A DNA stretch of 64,000 bases, from positions 40,508-104,507 of the forward strand of contig NZ_QBFD01000001.1 in NCBI RefSeq assembly GCF_003335585.1. Direction: 5' to 3'. Of the stretch, positions 46,702 through 55,748 are shown piece by piece. The DNA comes from Sulfitobacter sp. DFL-14. Its GTDB lineage: Bacteria; Pseudomonadota; Alphaproteobacteria; Rhodobacterales; Rhodobacteraceae. The position numbers and the translations under genes were made by a program. Each line of letters starts with the position of its first letter. Position 1 is the first letter of the stretch. The notes beneath the pieces were generated by a model, which searched no databases, was not told where the DNA came from, and worked only from the letters and a program-made list of their open reading frames with translations.

Positions 46702-48999
46702 ATGGATAAATTCGGAAAAAGCCAACCGGTCAAGCGTACCGAAGACATGCGGTTTCTCATGGGCGAAGGGCGCTATGTGGATGACATTTCGCCGGAAGGG
46801 GCGTTGCATGCCTATTTCCTGCGGTCTTCGGTCGGGCATGGTGTGATCAGTGAGCTGGATGTCTCGGATGCTGCGCAGTCAGAGGGTGTTCACCTGATCC
46901 TGACCTGTGCCGATCTGGAAGCGGCAGGCATGGATATTTCGATGTCCGGTGCGGTGGTGGAGAACCGGGATGGCACCAAGGGCGCGGCACCCCTGCGTCC
47001 GATGCTGGCCAAGGACAGGGTCAGATATGTCGGCGAACCCGTCGCCGTGGTGATCGCGGACACGCTGGCACAGGCGCGCGATGCGGCCGAGCTTGTCATG
47101 CTCGACATTGACGATCTGCCTGCCAAGACAGACCTGCATCCGGGCGGCGAGACGCTGCACGCGGAGGCGCCCGACAACAGGGCCTTTGATTGGGGCATGG
47201 GCGACGAAGCGGCGACGCAGGCGGCTTTTGACGCGGCGGCGCGGACCGTAGCCCTCAATGTGGAAGACAACCGTATCATCGTCAATTCGATGGAGCCGCG
47301 CGGCTGCTATGCGGAATGGCAGGACGGGCGTCTGCATGTCGCCAACAATGCGCAGGGCGTCTGGGTGCACAAGGGGTTTCTCAAGACTGCCTTCGGGCTG
47401 GAGGACGCGCAGGTGCGGGTGACCAACCCCGATACCGGCGGCGGCTTTGGCATGAAGTCGATGACCTACAACGAATATTTCTGCGTCGCCCAGGCGGCGC
47501 GGGCGCTGGACCGTCCGGTGCGCTGGATGTCGGACCGGACCGAGGCGATGCTGAGCGACAATGGCGGGCGCGACCTGACCAGCCTTGCGGAATTCGCCTT
47601 TGATGCCGGCAACCGCATCACCGCCTACCGGGTAAAGACCCGCTGCAACCTCGGGGCCTATAACTCGCAGTTTGCCCAGCATATCCAGACAACGCTGTTC
47701 AGCCGCGTTCTGATGGGAGTCTATGACGTGCAGACCACCTGGCTGCAGGCCGAGGGGTATTTCACCAACACCGTGCCGGTGGACGCCTATCGCGGCGCAG
47801 GACGGCCCGAGGCGATCTATGTGCTGGAGCGTCTGATGGACCGTGCGGCGCGGGAGCTGGGCATCGACCCCTGGGAATTGCGCCGGATCAACTTCATCAA
47901 GCCCGACCAGTTCCCCTACAGATCCGCGACCGGAGAAACCTATGACGTGGGCGATTTCAATCGCCTGCTGACCCGCGTCGCCCGGGAGGCCGACCGCGAT
48001 GGTTTCGCGGCGCGCAAGGCGGCGGATGCGGAAAATGGCCTGCTGCGGGGGCAGGGGCTGTGCTATTACATCGAGAGCATTCTGGGCGACCCTTCCGAAG
48101 GCGCCAAGGTGGTGTTCGAGGACAATGGCCGCGTGACGATTCTCGTCGGCACCCAGTCGAACGGGCAGGGCCATGAAACGGTCTATGCACAGTTCCTGTC
48201 GGATCAGACAGGTATTCCGGCCGAACTGATTGACGTGGTGCAAGGTGACAGTGACCTGATCGCTCAGGGCGGCGGCACGGGCGGATCGCGGTCCGTTACC
48301 ACACAGAACAACGCCACATTGGCCACCGTGACGGCGATCACCCGGGCATTCACCGCCTTTCTGGCCGAGGAAATGGGCGTGGCCGCAAGCGAGATCAGCT
48401 TTGACGATGAACGTTTCCGTGCGGAGGGGTCGAACATGACGCCAACCATGCTGGAGGTGGCCGAAATGGCCCGTGCGAAGGGGCGCGACGACCTGCTGAC
48501 CCATCATGAACGCGCGACGCTGGAAGCGCGCAGCTTTCCCAACGGGGCGCATGTTGCAGAGGTCATCGTCGATCCGGAGACCGGTGTCGTGATCACCGAA
48601 CGTTATACGGTCGTCGATGATTTTGGTAATCTTATCAATCCGATGCTGGCCGAAGGGCAGGTGCATGGCGGTGTCGCCCAGGGCATTGGCCAGGCGATCC
48701 AGGAACGTGTCGTCTATGACGAGGATGGCCAGCTGCTCACGGCATCGTTCATGGACTATGCCTTGCCCCGTGCCGCCGACCTTCCCAATATCAGCTTTGT
48801 GTCGGAGCCGGTGCCATCCACGGCCAATGTCATGGGAATGAAGGGCTGCGGCGAGGCGGGCACGGTCGGCGCGCTGGCCGCGGTTGCCAATGCGGTTCAG
48901 GATGCGCTCTGGGAGCAGGGGGTGCGTCAGGCGGATATGCCATTCACGCCGCATCGGGTCTGGGAGATGTTGAACGGTGCCAAGATCGCCGCAGAATGA
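46702..48999 (+). CDS. xanthine dehydrogenase/CoxL-family molybdopterin-binding subunit
   Basis: 765-aa large subunit of a molybdenum hydroxylase. GRYVDDI at the start, the NPDTGGGFGMKS loop (about 249-260) and AYRGAGR (about 363-369) match the form II (CoxL-like) branch, not the AYxCSFR loop of true CO dehydrogenase. MKGCGEAGTVGA with the catalytic Glu lies near the C-terminus. Medium (FAD) and small (2Fe-2S) subunits, normally adjacent, are absent from both flanks. The real substrate is unknown. The modABC operon in the window would supply molybdate. Confidence 0.85.
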   Translation: MDKFGKSQPVKRTEDMRFLMGEGRYVDDISPEGALHAYFLRSSVGHGVISELDVSDAAQSEGVHLILTCADLEAAGMDISMSGAVVENRDGTKGAAPLRPMLAKDRVRYVGEPVAVVIADTLAQARDAAELVMLDIDDLPAKTDLHPGGETLHAEAPDNRAFDWGMGDEAATQAAFDAAARTVALNVEDNRIIVNSMEPRGCYAEWQDGRLHVANNAQGVWVHKGFLKTAFGLEDAQVRVTNPDTGGGFGMKSMTYNEYFCVAQAARALDRPVRWMSDRTEAMLSDNGGRDLTSLAEFAFDAGNRITAYRVKTRCNLGAYNSQFAQHIQTTLFSRVLMGVYDVQTTWLQAEGYFTNTVPVDAYRGAGRPEAIYVLERLMDRAARELGIDPWELRRINFIKPDQFPYRSATGETYDVGDFNRLLTRVAREADRDGFAARKAADAENGLLRGQGLCYYIESILGDPSEGAKVVFEDNGRVTILVGTQSNGQGHETVYAQFLSDQTGIPAELIDVVQGDSDLIAQGGGTGGSRSVTTQNNATLATVTAITRAFTAFLAEEMGVAASEISFDDERFRAEGSNMTPTMLEVAEMARAKGRDDLLTHHERATLEARSFPNGAHVAEVIVDPETGVVITERYTVVDDFGNLINPMLAEGQVHGGVAQGIGQAIQERVVYDEDGQLLTASFMDYALPRAADLPNISFVSEPVPSTANVMGMKGCGEAGTVGALAAVANAVQDALWEQGVRQADMPFTPHRVWEMLNGAKIAAE

Positions 49000-50017
49000 A
49001 CCCGAAGGGGCTGCGCCCCAGCGTGCCATCCATGTGATCGTTCTGGACGGCACCCTGTCGTCGCTTGAACCGGCCAGCAGGACCAACGCCGGGCAGGCCT
49101 ATGGGTTGCTCAAGGAGACCAGCAGCGCGCTGTCGCTTTATTATGAGCCGGGGCTGCAATGGACTCATTGGCGCTCGATCTGGGATGTGATCGCGGGGCG
49201 GGGGATCAACCGGCAGATCAGGCGCGCCTATGGCTGGCTTTCGGCCCGCTACCGCCCCGGGGACCGCATCTTTCTGCTGGGCTATTCGCGCGGCGCCTAT
49301 GCGGTGCGGTCGCTGGCCGGGGTCATGAACATGGTCGGCCTGCTGCGCCCCAATCACAGCACGAAAGAGGCGGTGCGCACCGCCTATCGTCATTATGAAA
49401 CCAACCCGACCAGTGCGGAGGCGCGCGCCTTCAGCGCCGCATATTGCCACCGGGGCGTGGAAATCGACACGATTGCAATCTGGGATACGGTAAAGTCACT
49501 GGGTCTGAATGCGCCCGTCCTGTGGCGTTTGTCCCGAAAGGTGCACGGGTTTCACAATCATGAGCTCGGTTCCGATGTGCTGCACGGATATCACGCGCTG
49601 GCCCATGACGAGACGCGGGTGGCCTATGCGCCGGTGCTCTGGACCACACCAGAGGGGTTCGCCGGGCGGGTCGAGCAGGTCTGGTTCCCCGGCGCACATG
49701 GCGACGTGGGCGGTCATCTTGGCGGGTTCGAGGCGGCACGCCCGCTGGCCAATATCCCCCTGGTCTGGATGCTGTCAAAGCTTGAGGCGCAGGGGCTGCC
49801 CCTGCCCCCGGGGTGGCAGGACAGATATGTCCAGGACCCGCTTGCCCCGTCGCAGGGCACATTCCGGGGGTATGGCAAATTGCTGGTCACCCGCAGGCGG
49901 CGCAGGATCGGGCTGGACCCGTCCGAAAGGCTGCATGTCAGCCTCCACACCCGTTCGCAGGCCCTGGGAACCCGGCTTGGCCATCATGCAGGCCCCTACG
50001 TGCAAAGCACATCCTAG
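48977..50017 (+). CDS. DUF2235 domain alpha/beta hydrolase
   Basis: 346-aa protein related to T6SS-type phospholipase effectors and other DUF2235 proteins. Its catalytic motifs are the nucleophile Ser104 in LLGYSRGAYAVRSLAG, the acid Asp170 in IAIWDTVKSLG and the His in FPGAHGDVGGHLGG. Likely start is GTG at 48977, overlapping the end of the molybdenum-enzyme gene by 23 bases; a shorter start cannot be excluded. No T6SS gene is nearby and there is no signal peptide, so a housekeeping hydrolase is as likely as an effector. Confidence 0.8.
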   Translation: MPRSPQNEPEGAAPQRAIHVIVLDGTLSSLEPASRTNAGQAYGLLKETSSALSLYYEPGLQWTHWRSIWDVIAGRGINRQIRRAYGWLSARYRPGDRIFLLGYSRGAYAVRSLAGVMNMVGLLRPNHSTKEAVRTAYRHYETNPTSAEARAFSAAYCHRGVEIDTIAIWDTVKSLGLNAPVLWRLSRKVHGFHNHELGSDVLHGYHALAHDETRVAYAPVLWTTPEGFAGRVEQVWFPGAHGDVGGHLGGFEAARPLANIPLVWMLSKLEAQGLPLPPGWQDRYVQDPLAPSQGTFRGYGKLLVTRRRRRIGLDPSERLHVSLHTRSQALGTRLGHHAGPYVQSTS

Positions 50018-50030
50018 CCGGGAGCGGTGG

Positions 50031-50074
50031 CGGATTTTTGGAAAAATCCGGCCCGGAAAATTCCAATTTTCCGG
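50031..50074. terminator. pair of AT-topped palindromes between convergent genes
   Basis: CGGATTTTT-GG-AAAAATCCG (50031-50050) and CCGGAAAATT-CC-AATTTTCCGG (50053-50074), both perfect and only two bases apart. They lie between the DUF2235 and thioesterase stops. Each can act as a terminator in either direction. Confidence 0.65.
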
Positions 50075-50089
50075 CGCTTGAGGTTGGCG

Positions 50090-50572
50090 TCAGGCGATCT
50101 TCATCACGATGCAGGTGGTCGAACCGGTGGCATAGAGCTTGCCATCCTCGACGCCCCTGATCTCGCCATGGGCGACCCCGGTGGAGCGGCCCACGTGGTC
50201 GGCAAGGCCGATGCAATCAATCTGCAACCCCAACGGGATGCTGCGCAGGATATTCACCTTGTATTCCAGGGTGGTATAGACCGATCCCGCCGGGACCTTC
50301 GTCATCACCGCGCAGGCCATGGCGCTGTCCAGCAGGGTGCCGTACCAGCCGCCGTGGACCGTTCCCATCGGGTTTGTCACATTGAATTCAGGCGCGCCCC
50401 GAAACACGACGCGGCCATCTTCGACCGCATGCAGCGTATAGCCCATGGTGGCACCGATCGGGGGGCCGGGATTGGTGCCATCCAGAATCGCCTGCATGAA
50501 CTCAAGCCCCGACAGGTTCAGGGCCTCTTGCTGGGTCAGCAGGTCTTCGGGGCTTTTGGCTATCTTGGGCAT
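50090..50572 (-). CDS. PaaI family hotdog thioesterase
   Basis: 160-aa hotdog-fold acyl-CoA thioesterase. FNVTNPMGTVHGGWYGTLLDSAMACAV (about 73-99) contains the HGG catalytic loop of the PaaI group. The start at 50572 fits the family; the open frame continues upstream into metF. It sits 62 bases after metF on the same strand, but a role with folate is not implied. Confidence 0.87.
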   Translation of the reverse strand: MPKIAKSPEDLLTQQEALNLSGLEFMQAILDGTNPGPPIGATMGYTLHAVEDGRVVFRGAPEFNVTNPMGTVHGGWYGTLLDSAMACAVMTKVPAGSVYTTLEYKVNILRSIPLGLQIDCIGLADHVGRSTGVAHGEIRGVEDGKLYATGSTTCIVMKIA

Positions 50573-50634
50573 GAAAAATCTCCGGCAGGGCTCTGCCGGA
50601 GATGGTAGCGGGCCACCGGGACCGGGCGCAAATG

Positions 50635-51501
50635 TTACGCGACGTCTTCCAGGGTGACCTGTGGCGTCACGCCAAGTGCGCGGCAGACATCGCGGGTCAG
50701 ATCGGCGCGGTTCAGCGTGTAGAAATGCAGGTTCTCGACGCCCTCGTCGATCAGGTCGCTGCACATTTCGGTGCACAGGGATGTGGCCAGCAGGTTTGAC
50801 CGGTCATCCCGTTCCGCCTTGGCAAAGGCATCGTCGAGCCAGGCCGGAACCGGTGTGCCGCAGCGCTGGGCGAAATTGCGGGCCGATTTCCAGTTCACGA
50901 TGGGCAGAATGCCGGGCGTGATCGGCTTGTCGATCCCCGCCTTGGCGCAGGCATCGCGGAAGCGCAGGAATGTCTCGGCCTCGAAAAAGAACTGTGTCAT
51001 CGCCTCTTGTGCACCGGCATCGAACTTGCGCTTGAGCCATTCGATGTTGGCCTCCTGGCTGGTCGATTCGGGGTGCGGGTCGGGGTAGGCGCCGACACGG
51101 ATGTTGAACTTGCCGGTTTCGGCCAGCGCCGTGATCAACTCGCAGCTGTCCTGGAACCCTTCGGGGTGGGGGGTAAAGGTGCTGGCCCCGTCGGCAGGAT
51201 CGCCGCGCAGCGCCACGATGTCCGTCACGCCGATCTTGGCAAAGCTGTCGGCCACTTCCATGGTTTCCGCCTTGCTCGCCCCGACGCAGGTCAGATGTGC
51301 CGCAACCGGCAGGCCGGATGTCCGGCGCAGCACATGGGCCGCGTCATGGGTCAGGTCACGGGTCGTGCCGCCGGCGCCATAGGTCACCGAGAAAAAGCGC
51401 GGTGCCAGAGGTGCCAGAGCCTGTGCGGTGTCCCACAGCTTGAAAGCCGCATCCACCGTGCGCGGTGGAAAGACTTCGAAAGAAACTTTGGGCGTGGCCA
51501 T
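50635..51501 (-). CDS. metF: methylenetetrahydrofolate reductase
   Basis: 288-aa flavoprotein reducing 5,10-methylene-THF to 5-methyl-THF for methionine synthesis. VSFEVFPPRT (N-terminus), FFSVTYGAGGTTRD, HLTCVGASKAE and DIVALRGDPADG are the folate/FAD motifs. The ATG at 51501 has AAAGGATA upstream. It diverges from metR, with a 97-base shared regulatory region. Confidence 0.95.
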   Translation of the reverse strand: MATPKVSFEVFPPRTVDAAFKLWDTAQALAPLAPRFFSVTYGAGGTTRDLTHDAAHVLRRTSGLPVAAHLTCVGASKAETMEVADSFAKIGVTDIVALRGDPADGASTFTPHPEGFQDSCELITALAETGKFNIRVGAYPDPHPESTSQEANIEWLKRKFDAGAQEAMTQFFFEAETFLRFRDACAKAGIDKPITPGILPIVNWKSARNFAQRCGTPVPAWLDDAFAKAERDDRSNLLATSLCTEMCSDLIDEGVENLHFYTLNRADLTRDVCRALGVTPQVTLEDVA

Positions 51502-51598
51502 GTCGGTATCCTTTGAATAACGTGTTGGCATCTTGTTTCATGAATATTGATGTGAGACAAATTCATAACTTTCATCTTAAACATGAGTTCCGCCTCAC
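51502..51598. promoter_or_regulatory. metF/metR divergent control region
   Basis: AT-rich 97-base spacer. TTCATGAA (51537-51544), the pair ATGAAT (51540-51545)/ATTCAT (51561-51566) and TGTGAG (51551-51556)/CTCACA near 51594-51599 are inverted elements. The TGAA/TTCA half-sites agree with MetR-type operators, but spacing differs from the classical five bases. Confidence 0.5.
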
Positions 51599-52504
51599 AT
51601 GCACATCGAATTCCGTCATCTGCGCACCATTCAGGCCATTCATGAAGCGGGCGGTCTGGCCCGGGCTGCAGAGATGATGAACATCACCCAGTCGGCCCTG
51701 TCCCATCAGGTCAAGGGGCTGGAGGATCAGGCGGGGGTGGAACTGTTTGTGCGCCGCTCGAAACCGCTGAAACTGTCGCCTGCGGGCCAGCGGCTGCTCA
51801 AGCTGGCCCAGCAGGTGCTGCCGCAGGTTCAGGCCTTGCAGGATGAATTCTCGGGCCTGCGCGCGGGCAGCACGGGGCGGATGCACATCGCCATCGAATG
51901 CCATGCCTGTTTTGAATGGCTGTTCCCGGTGCTGGAACAATTCCGCCGCAGCTTTGTGGATGTGGATGTGGACATCCGCCCGGGGCTTGCCTTTGACGCC
52001 TTGCCCGCCTTGCTGCGCGAAGAGGTCGATCTGGTGGTGTCCTCCGATCCCGAGGACCTTCCGGGTGTCGAGTTTGTGGAGCTTTTCGATTACGAGGCCG
52101 TCTTTGTCGCGGCCAGCACCCATCCGCTGGCCACGAAACCCTTTGTCGAAGCGGCGGATTTCCGCAGTGAAACCCTGATCACCTATCCGGTGGAACGGTC
52201 CCGGCTGGATGTGTTCAGCCAGCTGCTGATCCCGGCCAAGGTGGAACCCGTCGCGATCCGGCAGGTGGAGCTGACGGCGGTGATCCTGTTGCTGGTGGCC
52301 TCCAACCGGGGCGTGGCCGTCTTGCCCGATTGGGTGGTGCGGGAAGTGAAATACAGTTCCGATTACGTCACCCGGCCCCTGACAAAGGACGGGATCACCC
52401 GCAGGCTCTATGCTGCGGTGCGGACGGATGATCTGGAAAAACCCTATATGAAGAAGCTGCTTGGTCTGGCCGGTCAGGAAGCACGCAAACTGCAATCGGC
52501 CTGA
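51599..52504 (+). CDS. metR: LysR-type regulator of methionine genes (MetR-like)
   Basis: 301-aa LTTR. The N-terminal helix-turn-helix is LRTIQAIHEAGGLARAAEMMNITQSALSHQVKGLEDQAG (about 7-45), with a two-lobed effector domain after residue 90 (VDVDIRPGLAFDALPALLREEVDLVVSSDP). It lies divergent to metF, the classical MetR arrangement, with homocysteine as expected coactivator. Confidence 0.88.
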   Translation: MHIEFRHLRTIQAIHEAGGLARAAEMMNITQSALSHQVKGLEDQAGVELFVRRSKPLKLSPAGQRLLKLAQQVLPQVQALQDEFSGLRAGSTGRMHIAIECHACFEWLFPVLEQFRRSFVDVDVDIRPGLAFDALPALLREEVDLVVSSDPEDLPGVEFVELFDYEAVFVAASTHPLATKPFVEAADFRSETLITYPVERSRLDVFSQLLIPAKVEPVAIRQVELTAVILLLVASNRGVAVLPDWVVREVKYSSDYVTRPLTKDGITRRLYAAVRTDDLEKPYMKKLLGLAGQEARKLQSA

Positions 52505-52523
52505 GACGGACACACGGGAAGGG

Positions 52524-52548
52524 GAAGGTGGGCGGCGCGCCCACCTTC
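52524..52548. terminator. bidirectional hairpin between metR and the MDR gene
   Basis: Perfect 11-bp stem with arms GAAGGTGGGCG and CGCCCACCTTC and a 3-nt loop in the 51-base gap between convergent stops. No U-run. Confidence 0.65.
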
Positions 52549-52555
52549 GCCCAGT

Positions 52556-53596
52556 TCAGCCGACCTTCACGATCGTCTTGCCGGTGTTGCCGCCCCGCAG
52601 CATATCCATGAAGGCCTGCGGCGCGTTCTCCAGCCCCTCTGTGATGTCTTCCTCGTATTTCACCCGGCCGTCTGCGACCATGGGGGCGACCTCGGTCAGG
52701 AAGTCGCCGTAGCGGTCCCAGTGGTTGGCGATGATGAAGCCGGTGACAGTCAGGTGATTGACCAGCAGCGTCCGCCACAGCTTCGGCCCGGTCAGGCCCT
52801 GGCTGCTGGCGCCGTCACCCAGCCCGCCTGCATTGTACCACGCGATCATGCCGCACAGCGGGATGCGTCCAAAGCGGTTCATCTGGGGCAGGGTAGCCTC
52901 CAGCACGGGCCCGCCCACGTTCTCGAAATAGACGTCGACACCGTCGGGGGCTGCCTCCTTCAGCGCGTCGCGCAGGTCGGATACGTTGTCATGCGCGCGG
53001 TGATCGACGCAGGCATCAAAGCCGAAAGTTTCGGTCGCCAGCTTGCATTTGTCGGGGCCGCCCGCGACCCCCACGGCGCGCAGGCCCTTTGCCTTTGCCA
53101 GCTGGCCGACCATCGACCCCACCGGCCCGGTTGCCGCGGCGACCAGCAGGGTTTCACCCGCTTTTGGCTTCCCGATCTCGTTCAGCCCGTACCAGCCGGT
53201 GAACCCGGGCATGCCCAGCACGCCAAGCGCGGTGGTGATCGGTGCCAGATCCGGGTTCAGCTTTCGGCACATCCGCGCGTCGGCGACGGCATGGCTGGCC
53301 CAGCCAAACGGGCCGAACACCGCGTCACCTTCGGCAAAGCCTTCGGCGTTGGAGACGATCACATGGCCAACGCTGCCACCTTCCATCTTGCCGCCAAGCG
53401 GGACGGGCGCGGCATAGGATTTGGCGTCGTCCATCCGGCCCCGCATATAGGGATCGAGCGACATGTAAGCCACCTTGACCAGGATCTCGCCCGCGCCCGG
53501 TGTCGGCACATCGGATGTTTCCAGCCGGAAGTTGTCGTGACCGGGGGCGCCGTCAGGGCGGCTTGCCAGAACGATTTGCTGCATTTGTGAACTCAT
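52556..53596 (-). CDS. NADP-dependent MDR-family oxidoreductase
   Basis: 346-aa zinc-free medium-chain reductase of the leukotriene B4/CurA type. MSLDPYMRGRMDD (about 44-56) is the family hallmark. AAATGPVGSMVGQLAKAKGLRAVGVAGG (about 145-172) is the NADPH-binding loop and VDVYFENVGGPVLEA follows. It probably reduces alkenal or enone double bonds. The start at 53596 has GGAGAG upstream; an in-frame start at 53635 is less likely. Confidence 0.88.
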   Translation of the reverse strand: MSSQMQQIVLASRPDGAPGHDNFRLETSDVPTPGAGEILVKVAYMSLDPYMRGRMDDAKSYAAPVPLGGKMEGGSVGHVIVSNAEGFAEGDAVFGPFGWASHAVADARMCRKLNPDLAPITTALGVLGMPGFTGWYGLNEIGKPKAGETLLVAAATGPVGSMVGQLAKAKGLRAVGVAGGPDKCKLATETFGFDACVDHRAHDNVSDLRDALKEAAPDGVDVYFENVGGPVLEATLPQMNRFGRIPLCGMIAWYNAGGLGDGASSQGLTGPKLWRTLLVNHLTVTGFIIANHWDRYGDFLTEVAPMVADGRVKYEEDITEGLENAPQAFMDMLRGGNTGKTIVKVG

Positions 53597-53758
53597 GAGT
53601 CTCTCCGTTTTCTTGCTACCCTTACCCTGTGGCATTCAACCGCAAAGGCAAGGGTGATCACACGTCACAAGCTGTGCGGGCTATCCGGGCGATCTGCCCC
53701 TTGGCATTCTGTCACGTGAAGCATATACGCAGCGCCTGATCCATCTAAGGGGCACAAC

Positions 53759-54544
53759 ATGGTTGGCAGTGCGAATCTCAACATCATGATCAAGGCGGCA
53801 CGCAAGGCGGGGCGCGGGTTGGTCAAGGACTTCCGCGAAGTTGAGAACCTGCAGGTTTCCGTGAAGGGCGCAGGCGATTTCGTCAGCCGCGCCGATCTGA
53901 ATGCGGAAAAGACCCTCAAGGAAGAATTGATGGGCGCACGCCCGACCTATGGCTGGCTGGCCGAAGAGGGCGGCGAGGAAGCCGGGCAAGACCCGACGCG
54001 CCGCTGGATTGTCGATCCGCTGGATGGCACCACCAATTTCCTGCACGGTCTGCCGCATTGGGCGGTTTCCATCGGGCTGGAACACAAAGGCCAGATCGTG
54101 GCCGGGGTGGTTTTTGACCCCGCCAAGGATGAAATGTTCTTTGCCGAAAAAGGCGCCGGCGCCTGGATGAACGAAAGCCGCCTGCGGGTCTCGGGGCGCA
54201 GCCGCATGATCGAAAGCATCTTTGCCACCGGTCTGCCCTTTGGCGGTCGCTCCGACCTGCCCGCGACGCTCAAGGATCTGGGTCGGTTGATGCCGGTTTG
54301 CGCCGGTGTGCGGCGCTGGGGATCGGCTGCGCTGGACCTCGCCTATGTGGCCGCCGGTCGCTATGACGGCTATTGGGAACGCCGTCTGAACGCCTGGGAT
54401 CTTGCGGCGGGGCTGTTGATCGTCAAGGAAGCGGGCGGGCTGGTTGAGCCGCTCGACCCTGCGGGCGATGTGCTGGAGAACGGCGAAATCATCTGCGGCA
54501 ACGAAGCGATTTTCAGCAATTTCGCCAAAGCCATTCGCGGCTGA
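53759..54544 (+). CDS. suhB: inositol monophosphatase family protein
   Basis: 261-aa magnesium-dependent phosphatase. AEEGGEE (about 69-75), IVDPLDGTTNFLHGLPHWAVSIG (about 83-105) and the later WDLAAGLLIVKEAGG are the three metal and substrate motifs of the IMPase/SuhB fold. Substrates other than inositol phosphate are possible in bacteria. It has no operon partner. Confidence 0.92.
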   Translation: MVGSANLNIMIKAARKAGRGLVKDFREVENLQVSVKGAGDFVSRADLNAEKTLKEELMGARPTYGWLAEEGGEEAGQDPTRRWIVDPLDGTTNFLHGLPHWAVSIGLEHKGQIVAGVVFDPAKDEMFFAEKGAGAWMNESRLRVSGRSRMIESIFATGLPFGGRSDLPATLKDLGRLMPVCAGVRRWGSAALDLAYVAAGRYDGYWERRLNAWDLAAGLLIVKEAGGLVEPLDPAGDVLENGEIICGNEAIFSNFAKAIRG

Positions 54545-54556
54545 CACGGGCGGCCC

Positions 54557-54937
54557 TCAGCGCCGGTCTGAAGGATGGTTCACGCCATCTGTCCATCTGA
54601 CAGGCTCGTGTTCCCAGGTCTTGACCCCTTTGATGCAGCCCAGGTTCACACCGCATTGCGCAGGATCGGACCGCCGCTGGTGGTACATGTAGATGCCGCA
54701 GGTCTTGCAGAAATAATGCTTCGCGGTCCCGGTGTTCCATGTGTAGAGCGTCAGGTTTTCCGCGCCCTTTGTCACTTTGACCGATGCGGTTGTGGCGGTC
54801 ACCGCCGCCGCCTGTCTGCGCGCGCAGAAGGAGCAGGTGCAGCGCCCGGTATCTGCCAGCCCGCCGGGCAGATGCGCCTCAAGCTGGACCGCACCGCAAT
54901 GGCAGGACGCGGTGATATCCATCGGATCCGCGCTCAT
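54557..54937 (-). CDS. GFA/CENP-V family zinc protein
   Basis: 126-aa protein with the zinc-binding pattern of the glutathione-dependent formaldehyde-activating family: CHCG (about 12-15), CTCSFC (about 33-38) and FCKTCG (about 76-81). Glutathione-adduct chemistry is inferred from the family and few members are tested. The start overlaps the rhomboid stop by four bases, so both are co-translated. Confidence 0.87.
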   Translation of the reverse strand: MSADPMDITASCHCGAVQLEAHLPGGLADTGRCTCSFCARRQAAAVTATTASVKVTKGAENLTLYTWNTGTAKHYFCKTCGIYMYHQRRSDPAQCGVNLGCIKGVKTWEHEPVRWTDGVNHPSDRR

Positions 54938-55677
54938 TGCCGCTTGACCCTGGGAATGCGGCTGCGAACGGTCGGATAGGTCGCAGCAGGATGCGGCGGG
55001 TGGCCCTCGGTCCGGGACCAGAAGCTGAAACCGCCCCGGCGCAGCCACAGCGGCAGGGTCAGCGCGAGCCCGATGATGAACCCGCCCGCATGCGCCCAAT
55101 AGGCCACGCCGCCGGTTTCGGGGGTCGCCCCCATGCCGCCGATGAACTGCATCGCGAACCACAGGATCAGGATGATCCAGGCAGGAATCGGAAAGATGCG
55201 GAAAAACACGATAAAGATGATCAGGATGTCGATCTTGGCCTTGGGGAACAGCAGCAGATAGCCGCCCATCACACCCGCGATGGCACCGGATGCGCCCACC
55301 ATCGGCACCCATGAGCCGGGTTCAAACAGCACCTGCGCCAGGCCTGCGGCGGTTCCGCAGGCAAGATAGAACAGCAGATAGGGGATATGGCCCATCTCGT
55401 CTTCGACATTGTCGCCATAGATCCACAGAAACAGCATGTTCCCGGCCAGGTGCATCCAGCCTGCGTGCAGGAACATCGAGGTGAACAGCCCGCTCAGACC
55501 GCCGCCATCCGTGACCTGCGCCGGGATCAGCGCATAGTTTGAGAAAAACAGGTTGATCTCGCGCGGGTCCGACAGGATCGGCACATAGCTCAGGAAGATC
55601 CCGATGTTCAGGATCATCAGCGCGTAGGTCACATAGGGCCTGCGCCCGGAAGGGTTATGATCACGTATCGGAAACAT
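54934..55677 (-). CDS. rhomboid family intramembrane serine protease
   Basis: 247-aa membrane protein with about six or seven helices. The active-site Ser is in MVGASGAIAGVMGGYLL (about 127-143), the catalytic His in YWAHAGGFIIGLAL near the C-terminus, and FLHAGWMHLAGNMLFLWIYGDNVED is the conserved helix-2 region. It cleaves membrane protein segments; the substrate is unknown. The ATG at 55677 is favoured over an upstream in-frame ATG. Confidence 0.9.
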   Translation of the reverse strand: MFPIRDHNPSGRRPYVTYALMILNIGIFLSYVPILSDPREINLFFSNYALIPAQVTDGGGLSGLFTSMFLHAGWMHLAGNMLFLWIYGDNVEDEMGHIPYLLFYLACGTAAGLAQVLFEPGSWVPMVGASGAIAGVMGGYLLLFPKAKIDILIIFIVFFRIFPIPAWIILILWFAMQFIGGMGATPETGGVAYWAHAGGFIIGLALTLPLWLRRGGFSFWSRTEGHPPHPAATYPTVRSRIPRVKRQ

Positions 55678-55748
55678 GGCCGCACAATTTGCCATTGCAC
55701 AGGCCGGGTCAAGTGGTGTTGCCTGCCGCAAAACGAAAGACCGCCGCG

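Noticed and set aside
46702..48999. True CO dehydrogenase large subunit
   Set aside because: The active-site loop is AYRGAGR, not the AYxCSFR of form I enzymes, and the other subunits are missing.
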